Source of the DNA: Marasmius tenuissimus
Taxonomy: Eukaryota; Basidiomycota; Agaricomycetes; Agaricales; Marasmiaceae
Direction: 5' to 3'
Assembly: GCA_029532415.1 (NCBI GenBank)
Contig: JAQOTA010000054.1
Span: 496,001 to 560,000 of the forward strand
DNA: 64,000 bases
The translations under genes were made by a program, and so were the position numbers. The notes under the pieces were generated by a model, which was not told the origin of the DNA, searched no databases, and worked only from the letters and a program-made list of their open reading frames with translations. Shown here piece after piece: positions 55,401-64,000 of this stretch; the stretch's first letter is position 1, and each line of letters begins with the position of its first letter.

Positions 55401-55786
55401 CCCAACCGAATAGCGGAGCGATTAGTTTCCTCAAGGATGTCCTGAGCATTCACCACTGGTTCTTCTCGGCCGAATAAACTGGCACTAGTCGACGCAGATG
55501 GCGACTCTTCTTCCTGAGGCTGTTGCTCGTTAACATTTTGTCGGGTCGCCGCCAACGAATCTGAATTGGACGGTTTTCCCAGATAGGTTTTTACGGTTTC
55601 AGGTGCAGGATTAGTGTTACTCAAGGCAGATGTATTAGGTTGAGTATTTTTACTAACGCCAGCATTACGGCTAGCAGGGGTAGACGTAGCAGGTGGTCTC
55701 GAGGAGGCACCAGGAGCCTTCGTCTGATTCGATGACGAAGCCGCCTGGGCGTTAGCCCTCGGGTTACGGACAGTGGTGGTAGACAT
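52427..55786 (-). CDS. Gag-protease of element 2
   Basis: 1,119 residues from ATG 55786. Ser/Pro/Thr-rich start, a Gly/Pro-rich linker, a capsid-like helical middle (LTIWDSWFRDLVRWMNTAGL, RWTFMQVVAGLFRRFIHEAS, KKYAACLPTPPDLYNLKKRL), an RS/KD-rich basic region (RARRRHSRSRSKDRK) in place of a zinc knuckle, an acidic stretch, and a retropepsin domain with VLFDSGSTADVISPDF at about 940-955 plus VGTVFMRRHGIVLDFG. No CCHC knuckle is seen, so RNA binding probably uses the basic region. Unusually long for a Gag because protease is on this side of the stop. Confidence 0.9.
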   Translation of the reverse strand: MSTTTVRNPRANAQAASSSNQTKAPGASSRPPATSTPASRNAGVSKNTQPNTSALSNTNPAPETVKTYLGKPSNSDSLAATRQNVNEQQPQEEESPSASTSASLFGREEPVVNAQDILEETNRSAIRLGKKPLPVNHSASMAPARESPRPPSPSDQVRPEDSISQVEGWSYPMEGWSEVQRNTSRPLPSVASRESQRIESRVRGYHVELRRRYVLQMLREHDLLEHSTTYINEQDICVDEERNVVYHSNRPQISQRMHAIADSEVDKLRAIYPEPFSKDDPNPYRRSPTGRASGGSGGPPSGGPGGSDGQGNNNHNPNNGGDQPQPRGGPGGPGGPPGGGGGDPPDDPGYPSDEENSRFDIYSERGDTGDQQKGVRYTSVDPTLVNKRQWTYDPTPQSQDEMLLSAFKVYEELIITYLFCEPVTTNASVQKTLLQSIPKPGEYSGDDDLTIWDSWFRDLVRWMNTAGLCGNETRWSENKLDYVLTSVDLLRTNTLAAFLKGAAKQWLHDIVERIPDNRNDPLNGRWTFMQVVAGLFRRFIHEASMTKVADKYDAVTYTRSRGVEGLFSSLKKYAACLPTPPDLYNLKKRLVLLLPPSMTDDLARIHKITAESSSLTEIMEAAISLEQSDKAREYYQEARKRLERARRRHSRSRSKDRKNHSSSRNHRDGSPRRLQKVDDRRYSVKPHTRPPRDDRLYDSLPRRESFKKHDYKPKYDRKDNKPFIRPSHERNKDSPSHYKDRLRSDQVFRITDEDGKERLCHIVEVEQPEPETGNDSNLPTDEQIWEQGNDQPSDPDEDHSPEPFGGSQYSSDEDASEHLGFMGERSSEVDSSDEEYTLAQQHERFAGAWDEPDADTSSESSYKTCESETSSTKNDEELLRLNFTEYFRSITDLPDGSKVASVEPRPVRSPSVGKRPQRTTAEKRCLAAWIELNGLKAFVLFDSGSTADVISPDFARVAKMKIYRLENPVTLQLGTKGSKSRITYGCTTKYTIQSSEGAVFNRDYFDIANVDRYDAVVGTVFMRRHGIVLDFGDDTVKLQGSVVPTLTEGEELTELVRRSSKRISENINLENNEEIEIRPRPKKIISKILTSDVVKLPKDKGKATTQSRVYPKLRNDNQH

Positions 55787-55999
55787 GGATGAAATGACTC
55801 GAGATGCGGCGGGTGAAGGGGAAGAGTGATGATAAGGCAGCTCTTCTGAGGTCTTCTTAGCCTGCTGCGTCGCGAATCGGGTGTGTTTTGAGAACGTTTT
55901 GGGCGATCAGAGGTTGTGGAAGGAGGTGGAAAATTATTTTTTTTCGAGCGAGATAAGAGCGAGAGAGTGCAGAAGCTGTAGACTGTTGTGTAAAAAATG

Positions 56000-56220
56000 T
56001 GTAGAACGTCGTTCTCTTAGTGCCTCGGGCCTCAGGTACACAAGACAGAGCTTTTATTACAGCAACTGCTATGTACGCAAGGCGAGTAAGGCGGTGGTAA
56101 GAGAAGAGTTAGGGAAAGAAGGTCAGCGAAGGTGAGCGAAGGTCTATCTACTTCGTGGGAGAATATTATCTAACATACGGATATTGCCGGATAGACCTAT
56201 ATATGGAAGGAGCCGTTACA
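56000..56220 (-). repeat. 5' LTR of element 2
   Basis: 221 bp. On the minus strand a TATATA (CCATATATAGG) near its start is the probable core promoter. Its terminal bases supply a new stop codon to the interrupted host gene. Confidence 0.96.
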
Positions 56221-57396
56221 TCCCAGCAACAGTCTTCTTCCCAGCCACAGTCTTCTTGGCCGTTGCTTTCTTCCTCGTTGCGGCGACCTTCTGTGCCGAA
56301 GTCGCCTTCCCGGGAGTAGTTGTCTTCTTAGCGGTTGTCTTCTTTGCCGTCGTCTTCTTTGCTGTCGTCTTTGCTTTCTTTGCGGGGGACCCACCCGCGG
56401 CACCAGAAGCAGGTCTCTTTTTCCCAGCTGTTTGTGCGGGTTGCTTAGGCGGAGGTGGAGCAACAGCCTTGAGCGCCGCAGCACGGGTCGTCGCTCTGAG
56501 TAGGGCGTCAGTTGTGATTGGGATAGACAAGGAGACAACCTACGCGGTAATCGTCTTTCCAATCAATGCGTCGTAGTCATTGGCAAAGTTCGCGCTGAAG
56601 GATTGGAAGTTGTTTGCAGTTGCAATCCTGTCCATCTCGGCTTTGAGAGCTTGAGCGGCTGATTTGGCGTCGGATCTGGTCTTTGTGAGGTAGCTTGCGA
56701 CTCCGAGCTAGATGAGTTGACACGACACAGTCAATCATAGGAATACCAAAGTGAGAGCGGGCGTCGATGACTCACGGCGATCTTCTTCGCTCCGTTGAAG
56801 CTCTTGCCAGCGATGAACTTGCCTTTGGCGTTGTTCACGGTCGTGTCGAGGAACACAAAGTTGCCGCCCTGGGCAGTGTTCAAAACTCGTTTGAACGCCG
56901 CAAAGTCGGCTGTTCCTGTGGCGCCATTGAGGAAGTGATTGCACATGGGAGATCCGTTGACAAATTCCTTGGCAACAAACTGGGCTTCGACAAGATGATC
57001 TGCATGCCAGGTCGATCGCCCGAGATCAGTATATTTGACCTCCCAATCCGAGATATGAGGGTACGTACCACACTGGAGCCCCGCAGCTCTCTGTCGTTGA
57101 TCCGTCATTCAGAAAGGGTTTGATGAGGGAAGGAGTCGACTCACACCGCCGGCGACCTTCTTCATATCCCCGCTGTTGAGGTCCTTGGGATCCGAGAACA
57201 CGAACTTCCCATCGGGACATTTATTTTCAGAGACCTTGATTCCGAGTTGCCCACCACACACACACGGAGACTTCCCTCCCTTGGGACAGTTGATAGCGCG
57301 CCGCTCCAGCTCATATAGGGATCCCTCTGGGATGACCATTGCGGTAGCTTGGTGAAGCAGCACGGCTGCGACTACGACGAAGCGGAGAGAGAACAT
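56216..57396 (-). CDS. Secreted DH/N nuclease-like protein with Lys-rich tail, 3' end replaced by LTR
   Basis: Paralogue of the 14491 gene with the same exon layout. Start Met at 57396 gives a signal peptide (MFSLRFVVVAAVLLHQATA). Then NCPKGGKSPCVCGGQLG, a short second exon (RAAGLQC), and the core DHLVEAQFVAKEF with, later, NFVFLDTTVNNAKGKF, LGVASYLTKTRSDAK and EMDRIATANNF. The last exon is basic and Ala/Pro-rich, with an NLS-like KKRPASGAAGGSPAKKAK and TAKKTTAKK repeats. Element 2 is inserted after the GTTGCTGGG codons; one Met codon and TAA from the LTR edge (stop 56218-56216) now end the frame, and five original codons plus the stop are displaced to 46118-46097. The protein may still be functional, but its polyadenylation region is now LTR sequence. 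Confidence 0.78.
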
Positions 57397-58577
57397 GACG
57401 ATGAGCAGCAAAAGATAGACAGAAAGGAAAACGAGGAGAAAGGAACGAAGGAAAAGAGAGGATAGGGAAGAGCAGAGAGAATGGCACCAGGCTGGAGAAT
57501 CGTCAAACTATGGCAGTCGGTATAAGTAGTACCACAGTAGACGCTGGTATTCCGAGGCTCGCTGTGCGAGCTGCCAACACATCCACAGCCCGTGCTACTC
57601 AGCTAATCCAAAAACAGATAGTAGTCTGATGAGCTATGAATCCAAATACACCATGTTAGGTGCATTACTCAATAGAGCAGTGATGGCGTTGGACTTTAAC
57701 CGGTAGCGTCGGGGAGAGCGGGTAGTGCTTAGGTTCCAGCGCGCGAGTTGTCCTAGTTGACATTGATAGGTTGAATTGCCGTGTCAGTGATTTGAAATAT
57801 CTGGTTCCATTTTCCATGCTCTGTAGAGAGTTGAATAGAATCGCTCGGAGAGTCGGCCACACCACCCTAGTAACTTGCTTTCAATGAAACCCGAGACGTA
57901 TTCGAGACGTCCGAGGATTAGGTAGGTGGCTTCTATACACGTTGGATCCCAATCGAGCATGTAACAAGGATGAGACTCAGACAAAGGTGAGTGGTGCTAT
58001 GCATCGCACGTACCAGGAAAGCACCAGATCGCTCGTTGTCGTGGTTGTTACGAGGAAAAGGAATGGAATGGCTGTGTGGCTGCGCGCGTCCACTAGAATC
58101 GTCTCCATTGTCTTCGAGGTTCGAGCCCACTGAAGACCGGCATTTGACTGAGAATTCTGGAACCTATGATGGCATCCATGATTGAACGTGGACGGGATGT
58201 GGGAAGCAACAATACATACTTGAAACTCGGAACAGCGATCGATCATCAATGTTGGCATCAGCGACCGTCTGCTCACTGGAATGGGACCAACCAAATCAAG
58301 TTCCAGCGTTTAGCACATCCCGAGTCCCCGGTGAAAACCTTTGTCCACCGTCACCCCCAGTTCTTTCTGTTGCGACCTAAACATAACTGTTTGTCCCGTC
58401 GCGCTGCGCGACAAGCCAGAGGGGATCAGACTCAAGGGCTTGCTCCCGCGATGTATGTAAAGTTGACCATAATATTACAAAGGAGCTTTGAGAAGTTTAT
58501 TCATACCACTCAGGTAGGACAAATCCCTCGAGGCTTCAGAGGACTCCTCCAAAGCTCCCACTTCCGAGGTTGACACT
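57397..58577. other. Intergenic, with start of segmental duplication copy 2
   Basis: Upstream region of the secreted gene, then from about 57670 sequence homologous to 33860 onward. No gene is supported in this part. Confidence 0.45.
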
Positions 58578-60470
58578 TCAGCGTTCACTATCGCTAAGCG
58601 AGCCCATTGTCGTCAAGGTACGGATCCCTCTGTTCGGAGGTGAGTGGCTGAGGTGATTGATGTTAAGGAGGATGCGGTAGCCCTATAGTAACAATAACGA
58701 GAGTCAGATAAAAGGGAGTGAGGAACGTACGACAACTTACGCAAAACGAATATAGGGTGAGCATCCACATGTAAAGTATCCCAGCAAATGCATAATCCTT
58801 CAGGATGTACAAGGATGCTACGCCCGCGCTCTCAACTTCATAACAAACCGTACAATGAGCAGACGTGAGACGCACGCAGAGAATGAAATTTTATCAGCGA
58901 CTATCTGGTGCCGGAGAATGGGAGAAGGGTCTTCACCGAACAGCAAGAAAAATGCCCATGTTCCATCCCTCATAATCAAAGACACAGTAGGGATCTCTCC
59001 CCACCCTTCTCTTAGCCCCTTAAAAAACTTGTAGGCGGTCAAGGCGAACAACAGAGTTTGAAAGAATATAGTACCCCCGCCATATACCAGAAGACCCAAA
59101 GGAACGGACACCGCCATGCAGTTTTCGTCATATCTGATGCCAGGAAGGGCGAGGGCTAGACCGACGATCATAGAAATGATCTCGAGAGAGTAACATGCGT
59201 ATATAAGGTTGCGGATGTGGGGGTTATGGAAGTAAAATGCACGTACTAGAAATGAGATATTGTCAGTAACTATGAGAGAGAGAAATTTGAAGGAAAAGGA
59301 CGGACTACGAGACAGAAGTATGAAGTCGCAGGATATAACGACGCATAAGGAGACGACTGCTTGGCAAACCTGCCATACGAAACAGTCGTGATTCGTGAAA
59401 TGGAGTTCGGGCGTTAACTCTGTGCCAACGACTCGGAGAAGATAACTGGCCCTGAGAGAATTGAGCATGACGGTACGAGTCGATAAGGGGAGAAACACGA
59501 ACATCTGAACAAGGAGAGGCACGTAACGAATGAAAAAGAAGTTGAACTTGACGAGTGTCCACTTGCGTCTGTTGGAGAATTTGAGATTCGTGCCTTCATA
59601 TCGAGAAGCCCAAAAAGACGGACTGCCAAAAAAGGTGAACCTAGATCTAGGTCAGATATACTGTGACCATGGATGTAGTGTCAAAGCGCACCTCCTCGTC
59701 GAATGTCAAACAGATATCATATAGGAGAAACCCCAATGAAGCGACTGAAACGCAAAGATGCTCTCAATAGTGCGCTCGTGCCGGGATCTTTAACCAGCTA
59801 GCTGCACCTGAGGTTCGATTGACTGCTTGAGTCTTCCATGCTGTCTCTATCAGGTCTGGCAAAGGTGTGTTCCTCACGGATAAAGACTGCCAAAGGTTGT
59901 CCGACAAAGTAACGTTGGGCATGGGCAACAGCCGGTAGGGACAAAGATAGAATCTCTACTGACAGAGTAGGGAGATCCAGAGCAAGCTCTCGATCTGAGG
60001 GATAGGGTTTCTCAAGTCACTGACCAGGAATCATCGGATAAATAGCAAAACAGTTTGCTGCATTGGTAAGTATGCCGTACTGCGCGCGGAAGACGATGTC
60101 CGTGACAATCCCGCACTGGCCAGTAACCACAGCCGCGAGAGTCAGCCTAGGGGAGACTAGCATCGGCCCGGCGAGATGGATAGGCAGATATGTCAAGTAA
60201 TGTTCCGTCTTGTTAGCGTCCCGCTGATCGATCGAAGTGAGGTGCCCTAGATGTGCCACCATCATACGGGTCAGACTCTCCGAACCTGCTCAGAGAGTCC
60301 AGTAGATAAGCAGCCTCCGAATTCCTGGGATAGAGGAGCGCAAGATCGCAATCGTCTCATGTTCGAGTACGGGTATCGTATGGAAGTTGCACAAAATCAA
60401 GATGTGGGCATCTCGCGAGCCAACAAAGAACGGGCTGGAAGAGTTTGACCTCTGTAGAAGACCTCTCAAG
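57670..60470. repeat. Segmental duplication copy 2
   Basis: Partner of 33860-36507 plus 43394-43500; contains DUF6533 copy 2. At about 60360-60375 it shows the locus without retroelement 1 and continues across the point that is interrupted in copy 1. Confidence 0.85.
58578..59922 (-). CDS. DUF6533 multi-pass membrane protein, copy 2
   Basis: Same exon layout as the 35941-34586 gene. Start Met 59922 (MPNVTLSDNLWQSLSVRNTP); DUF6533 core VASLGFLLYDICLTFDEEVHLFWQRKWTLVKF spans three exons; hydrophobic segments as in copy 1 (VVSLCVVISCDFILLSR, NLIYACYSLEIISMIVGLAL, FQTLLFALTAYKFFKGL, TWAFFLLF). Ends in GYRILLNINHLSHSPP and then a different, shorter tail (MGSLSDSER) with TGA at 58580-58578, because copy 1 has a divergent 3' end. 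Most differences between the copies are conservative, suggesting both have been under selection. Confidence 0.82.
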
Positions 60471-61173
60471 CCGAAGAAGACTGAAGGCTTGTAAGTATGT
60501 TGATATTGATGATGTCCCACTTGTAGAGATGACTCCGATTCCATGAGATGTGGTATCCCAGAAGAACGCGGATGTCGATTGAGCCGAATTAGGTGTTTTG
60601 CTACTTCGCGAGATGAGAATGTACTCCAGCTGAACACACACCACTGTACCCGGACCTCGTCTTCTCCCTCTCTATTTCGCGTAACATGGATACAAAACGA
60701 CAACCCCAACGGATGGCCCCAGCGTGAGATAGGGGCTTGGGTTCGGACCGCTCAAGAAGAAGGGCCCCAGGGGATATACGGGTACGCATGCTGGCAGTGG
60801 TAGGGTTCGAATTCCTGATTTTTTGAGACACACTTGTGGCGAGGATTTGATTTTTAGATTTGTTATTAGAGTTGAGCATGAAGTCAGCAATAGATCACAG
60901 AGGATGTCGCTTTTATCGACTGTGAGCAGAACATCGACGTTCGGCACAGTGAGGGTGATTGGGTCACAGCCACCTCAATTTTCAGGCGTCAGGCTAAGCG
61001 CTCACCCTCGCTTGACTTTTTGCCCACATCACCACGAACGTGGAGACGAGCCGATGAGCTCCGAATCTTTCTCACTTGAATTAGCTCGAGCTATGTACTC
61101 CGTGCAAGAGGTCCGTCCAGTCTTTCTACCTTATACTTGATCAATCATGTTTGCTCTTGGTCACTTTGAACTT
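59923..61173. other. Intergenic region
   Basis: Duplicated flank to about 60470, then unassigned sequence without a supported gene. Near 60800-60825 AGTGGTAG and GGTTCGAATTCC resemble tRNA A and B boxes but are too close together for a tRNA. Confidence 0.5.
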
Positions 61174-63577
61174 CACCAGCGAAACCAGGCTGACCTGCCC
61201 AGCGACTGATGAGCCCCGTCAGATGGGTCGAGAGGATGTCAGTCTAGACTAGGCTGATCATCTCCTGAAGATGATCTACATTTCTAATGGATCGTTGGAA
61301 TGCTTATAGTAACTTGTAATACATGTAAGTCTGGCGGCAGATGATAGGTTATTATCAGTATGAAATGATATGACCAGGATCTGACGAGATGTAAAAGACT
61401 AACTGCGGTAGTCAGACTGACCACGATGGTAAGATGCCGCCAGGCTGATCACCATGACCAGACGCCATCAGGCTGAGTGACGTGGTCAGAGGTTGTCAGA
61501 CTGACTGTTATGGTCAGACGCCGCCAGAGTGACAGGTGTTATAAGGCATAGTCAGCCTAGCACGCACTGTCCACTCAATCCAATACTTACGACTCACGAG
61601 CTGCATTCTTCAGTCCGACGACACCACAAAATACACACAGCTAGGCCCCATTGGCACCGAGAAAGTATCAAATAAAGAATGGTCATTGCAAGTATACCGC
61701 ATATGAATGCTACAAAAAGATACCGGAGGGCTCCTACGCAGCACGCTTCAATGTTACTACCGTCATTAGAGATCCGTTTCGCAACGACCTACAGAAATTG
61801 AGGTATCAGTCAACTTATGCTACAACAATTTAAGGAGATGATCTACCTCTTGAGACCTGGGCGATGGTGAACACCCACGATAACGGTCCAGTTGCCAGCA
61901 TCGTCGGATATGCAGATAGGTGGTGGGACAGGGCGCTCTTGATGCGTCGAGGCAATTCTTGAGGCGCAAACCAAGTGCATATAGTCAGCTCGGATGTGCG
62001 AAATGGTAGAAACGACGCAAACATACCCTAATTGACGCGGCTGGATGGACAACGCACTCGATGTCACGTTCTGAACTCAGTCGGCCCTACAACATGTGAA
62101 AAGTACGGTAAGTTATACAAGGGATTATGAATGGCAGTAGCACTGATACACACCTTTACGATTCCATATCGCTATCAGAAAATGGGGTATAGTGGCTTGG
62201 AATACTCTGAGTTGGTATTCAGCAAATACAAATAGGGTAGCTCTCACCAACAGCTTGTAGCAAGGTTGCGAGCTGTATGGGTACAATAGAAAAAAGATTG
62301 CGGCGGAGAGTGAACCAAAGGGGGTGATGGTGGGAAGGAGGGAAGAAAGTACAGGGAAAACTGGACAGCGTCGGGCTTATATACCTGGCGGGGTGGTCTG
62401 TGCGGGTTGTGAAAGCGGCGAGTTGACAATGACGTTAATGACGACTTGAACGTCATCAAAGCCATCCAAGATCAGCTTTGCGAGGTATCTGGTTGTATTA
62501 TTCGAGACGCAGCGGCACAGTTTGTGTTGCCTTGTCGAACGTCAAGTCCGCCTGCGATTGTTTGAAAGATCCAGTAATGGACCAATGGTTGTAGTTCTTC
62601 TTGTGCTTGCTGTAAAACTCATCAGCTGTTTAGAATGGCTGGATAAAAGTAATTGGCATCCTTGTTTGTACAATAAGATAGACTTGTTGAGCACGCACCT
62701 AGCCTGCGAGTTCCATCTCACCACCTCATTTCCAATTATCAGTTATTTCCTTTAGTCCATTTGGAGGCTACAATTTGATGGCAATTGACCATGATATAGA
62801 TAGGCCAAGACTAAATTGTGAGATTATAATGGTGGTTGAGAGTAAAGAGTAGTAAGAGTTGATGACACGTCGGATGCTGTGTGAGTAGCTGACCAGCGCT
62901 AACAATTCCTGTGCAAGCGCCGATGCACCCTAACCCTGAAACATCCATACTACTTAAGTAATAGCGCACTGGCGGCGACGACGAGTCACAACCGTCATCG
63001 ACCTCAAATTGACCTTTGACAACGACCTTAATGATGTCTTGTTCCCAGAGAGACACGGTCTTGAGATTTCTCCTCTAGTCTCTGGGAGTAGATCTCAATC
63101 AGAGTAGATGTGTATTAAGTCATAGACAATGCCTGACAGTCTGCCAGGCTAGACCGCTCCAGCACACTGAATAGTCTGACCACCTATGAACATAGCCTGG
63201 TAAATTGATTATTAGACTTAATTAGCCTGAAGCTTTCTGTCCTGGCGCTGAGCAGTCTCTGTACAGGTATTGCCAGTCTGGAGCTATCTGTTCGGACACG
63301 GCCAGCCTTGGGCGCTCTGACCAGCGTCTGATTGTCTTCTGATAAGGTGATCTCAGTCTTAACCCATCTTATCCGCCACTGATCAACATCTTATCAGAGA
63401 CCCTCAAGCTACCTAGGCCTTTTCACTTGATCTCAAGACTGATTGTAGGTGAGCATTCTGTGATCATAAGCTAACAGTCTAATTTTGTCTTTACAGCAGC
63501 GTACCAGTACGGGTAAGTCTACTTCTCACTTGTCATCACGGTCAGACACTGGGCAGACTGTCATGGGTTTGCTGGTG
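61174..63577. mobile_element. Candidate non-autonomous CACTA-like DNA transposon
   Basis: About 2.4 kb bounded by imperfect inverted repeats: CACCAGCGAAACC.. at the left and, read inward from the right end, CACCAGCAAACCC.., matching at 21 of the first 29 positions including CTGCCCAG at the inner edge. A 2-bp TT flanks both ends. The first 400 bp and last 500 bp are full of short motifs in both orientations (GTCAGAC, CCAGGCTGA, CAGTCTG), like the subterminal repeats of CACTA/EnSpm elements. The middle has short open frames, a TATATAAG promoter-like box near 62380 (minus), and no recognisable transposase, so it would depend on another copy. Family assignment is tentative. Confidence 0.55.
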
Positions 63578-64000
63578 TTATGATGCGTTCACCAACGCCA
63601 CGCCCTGGAATACTTGGAACAAATCTGATGGATAGCAACTCGGAATTTATTCATGAATGAAGAAGAAAGGAAAAGGATCGAGTTCGGATAGAATCAAGCA
63701 GCAGAAGACGACATTCGAAAATGGAGACGAAACAGGGGTGCGCTGGAAATGTATGACTTGTGAGTAGATCTTACACGTATCGTATCTTTTCGATGGCTGA
63801 CATACAGCGGAGGACAGAGGGACACGCTGCACAGAACATCATGGGTTCATAAAAAGTACAGATACAAGTTGCTGTTTCGAACAGGAACATGTCGCATCGA
63901 ATCATACCAGTCAAGGCGAATGTAGAGGCCTAAACAGGATTGACAATCTCGGAGGAACGGCAGACACAACTCTTCAGCTTCAATAAAAGTGCTCGTGAGC
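63578..64000. other. Right end of window, unassigned
   Basis: No gene or repeat that I can support. Confidence 0.4.

Larger units (their letters stand above)
46119..56220 (-). mobile_element. Complete Ty3/gypsy element with extra ORF, element 2
   Basis: 10,102 bp on the minus strand, with 221-bp LTRs (46119-46339 and 56000-56220; plus strand TGTAGAACG..CCGTTACA) that show no difference by eye. The 5-bp target duplication is TCCCA (46114-46118 and 56221-56225). Order: 5' LTR, gag-protease ORF, leaky stop, pol, a 694-codon extra ORF, polypurine tract, 3' LTR. A very recent insertion. No tRNA-type primer-binding site is visible next to the 5' LTR. Confidence 0.97.

Noticed and set aside
60795..60840. 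tRNA-like A and B boxes (GGCAGTGGTAG, GGTTCGAATTCC)
   Set aside because: Only a few bases separate the boxes and no acceptor or anticodon stems form; at best a tRNA-derived relic.
61651..61833. 60-codon frame inside the CACTA-like element as a gene
   Set aside because: It starts with TTG, has no motif and no clear splice partner.
1..64000. CRISPR array, rRNA or bacterial-type operon signals
   Set aside because: None seen; gene structure is intron-rich and eukaryotic throughout.

Overview
The window looks like genomic DNA of a basidiomycete fungus, most likely an Agaricomycete. Genes are split by many introns of about 50-65 nt with GT..AG ends. The families (DUF6533 membrane proteins, RTA1-like 7TM, F-box/LRR proteins, AKR9 aldo-keto reductase, secreted heme peroxidase, microsomal-type epoxide hydrolase, chromoviral Ty3 elements) fit that group. 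Exon models were built by hand from frame, phase and homology of neighbouring parts, so exact junctions are inferences.

Left part (0-28.6 kb) is mostly host genes. It holds one long DM9-vWFA-DM9-vWFA gene (3979-7595, 21 exons, internally duplicated), an epoxide hydrolase (8720-10185), a convergent secreted peroxidase (12286-10326), and a tail-to-tail pair of secreted proteins with lysine-rich low-complexity tails. One of the pair has a nuclease-like DH/N motif (14491-15762), the other an ADP-ribosyltransferase-like core (17770-16060). Then follow a tRNA-Trp with intron, an aldo-keto reductase, an F-box gene, a nuclear-looking lysine-rich/acidic-tailed protein with a decayed paralogue, and an RTA1 protein.

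The middle and right part (28.6-64 kb) is repeat-rich and duplicated. A segment carrying a DUF6533 gene occurs at about 33.9-36.5 kb (continuing at 43.4 kb) and again at 57.7-60.5 kb. A second, smaller pair lies at 29.0-29.7 and 43.5-44.2 kb. Two complete Ty3/gypsy retrotransposons with LTRs that look identical by eye and perfect 5-bp target duplications are inserted here, both on the minus strand. Element 1 (36508-43393) split one copy of the duplication. Element 2 (46119-56220) landed in the last codons of a paralogue of the secreted nuclease-like gene. A 2.4-kb non-autonomous CACTA-like candidate closes the window (61174-63577).

The most notable signals: element 1 has a primer-binding site complementary to the predicted 5' end of its own RNA (Tf1-like self-priming) and a canonical -1 slippery heptamer before the gag stop. 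Element 2 instead has gag and pol in one frame separated by a UGA-CUA leaky-stop motif. Both carry an extra ORF after pol. The lysine-tailed secreted proteins look like an undescribed effector- or toxin-like family.
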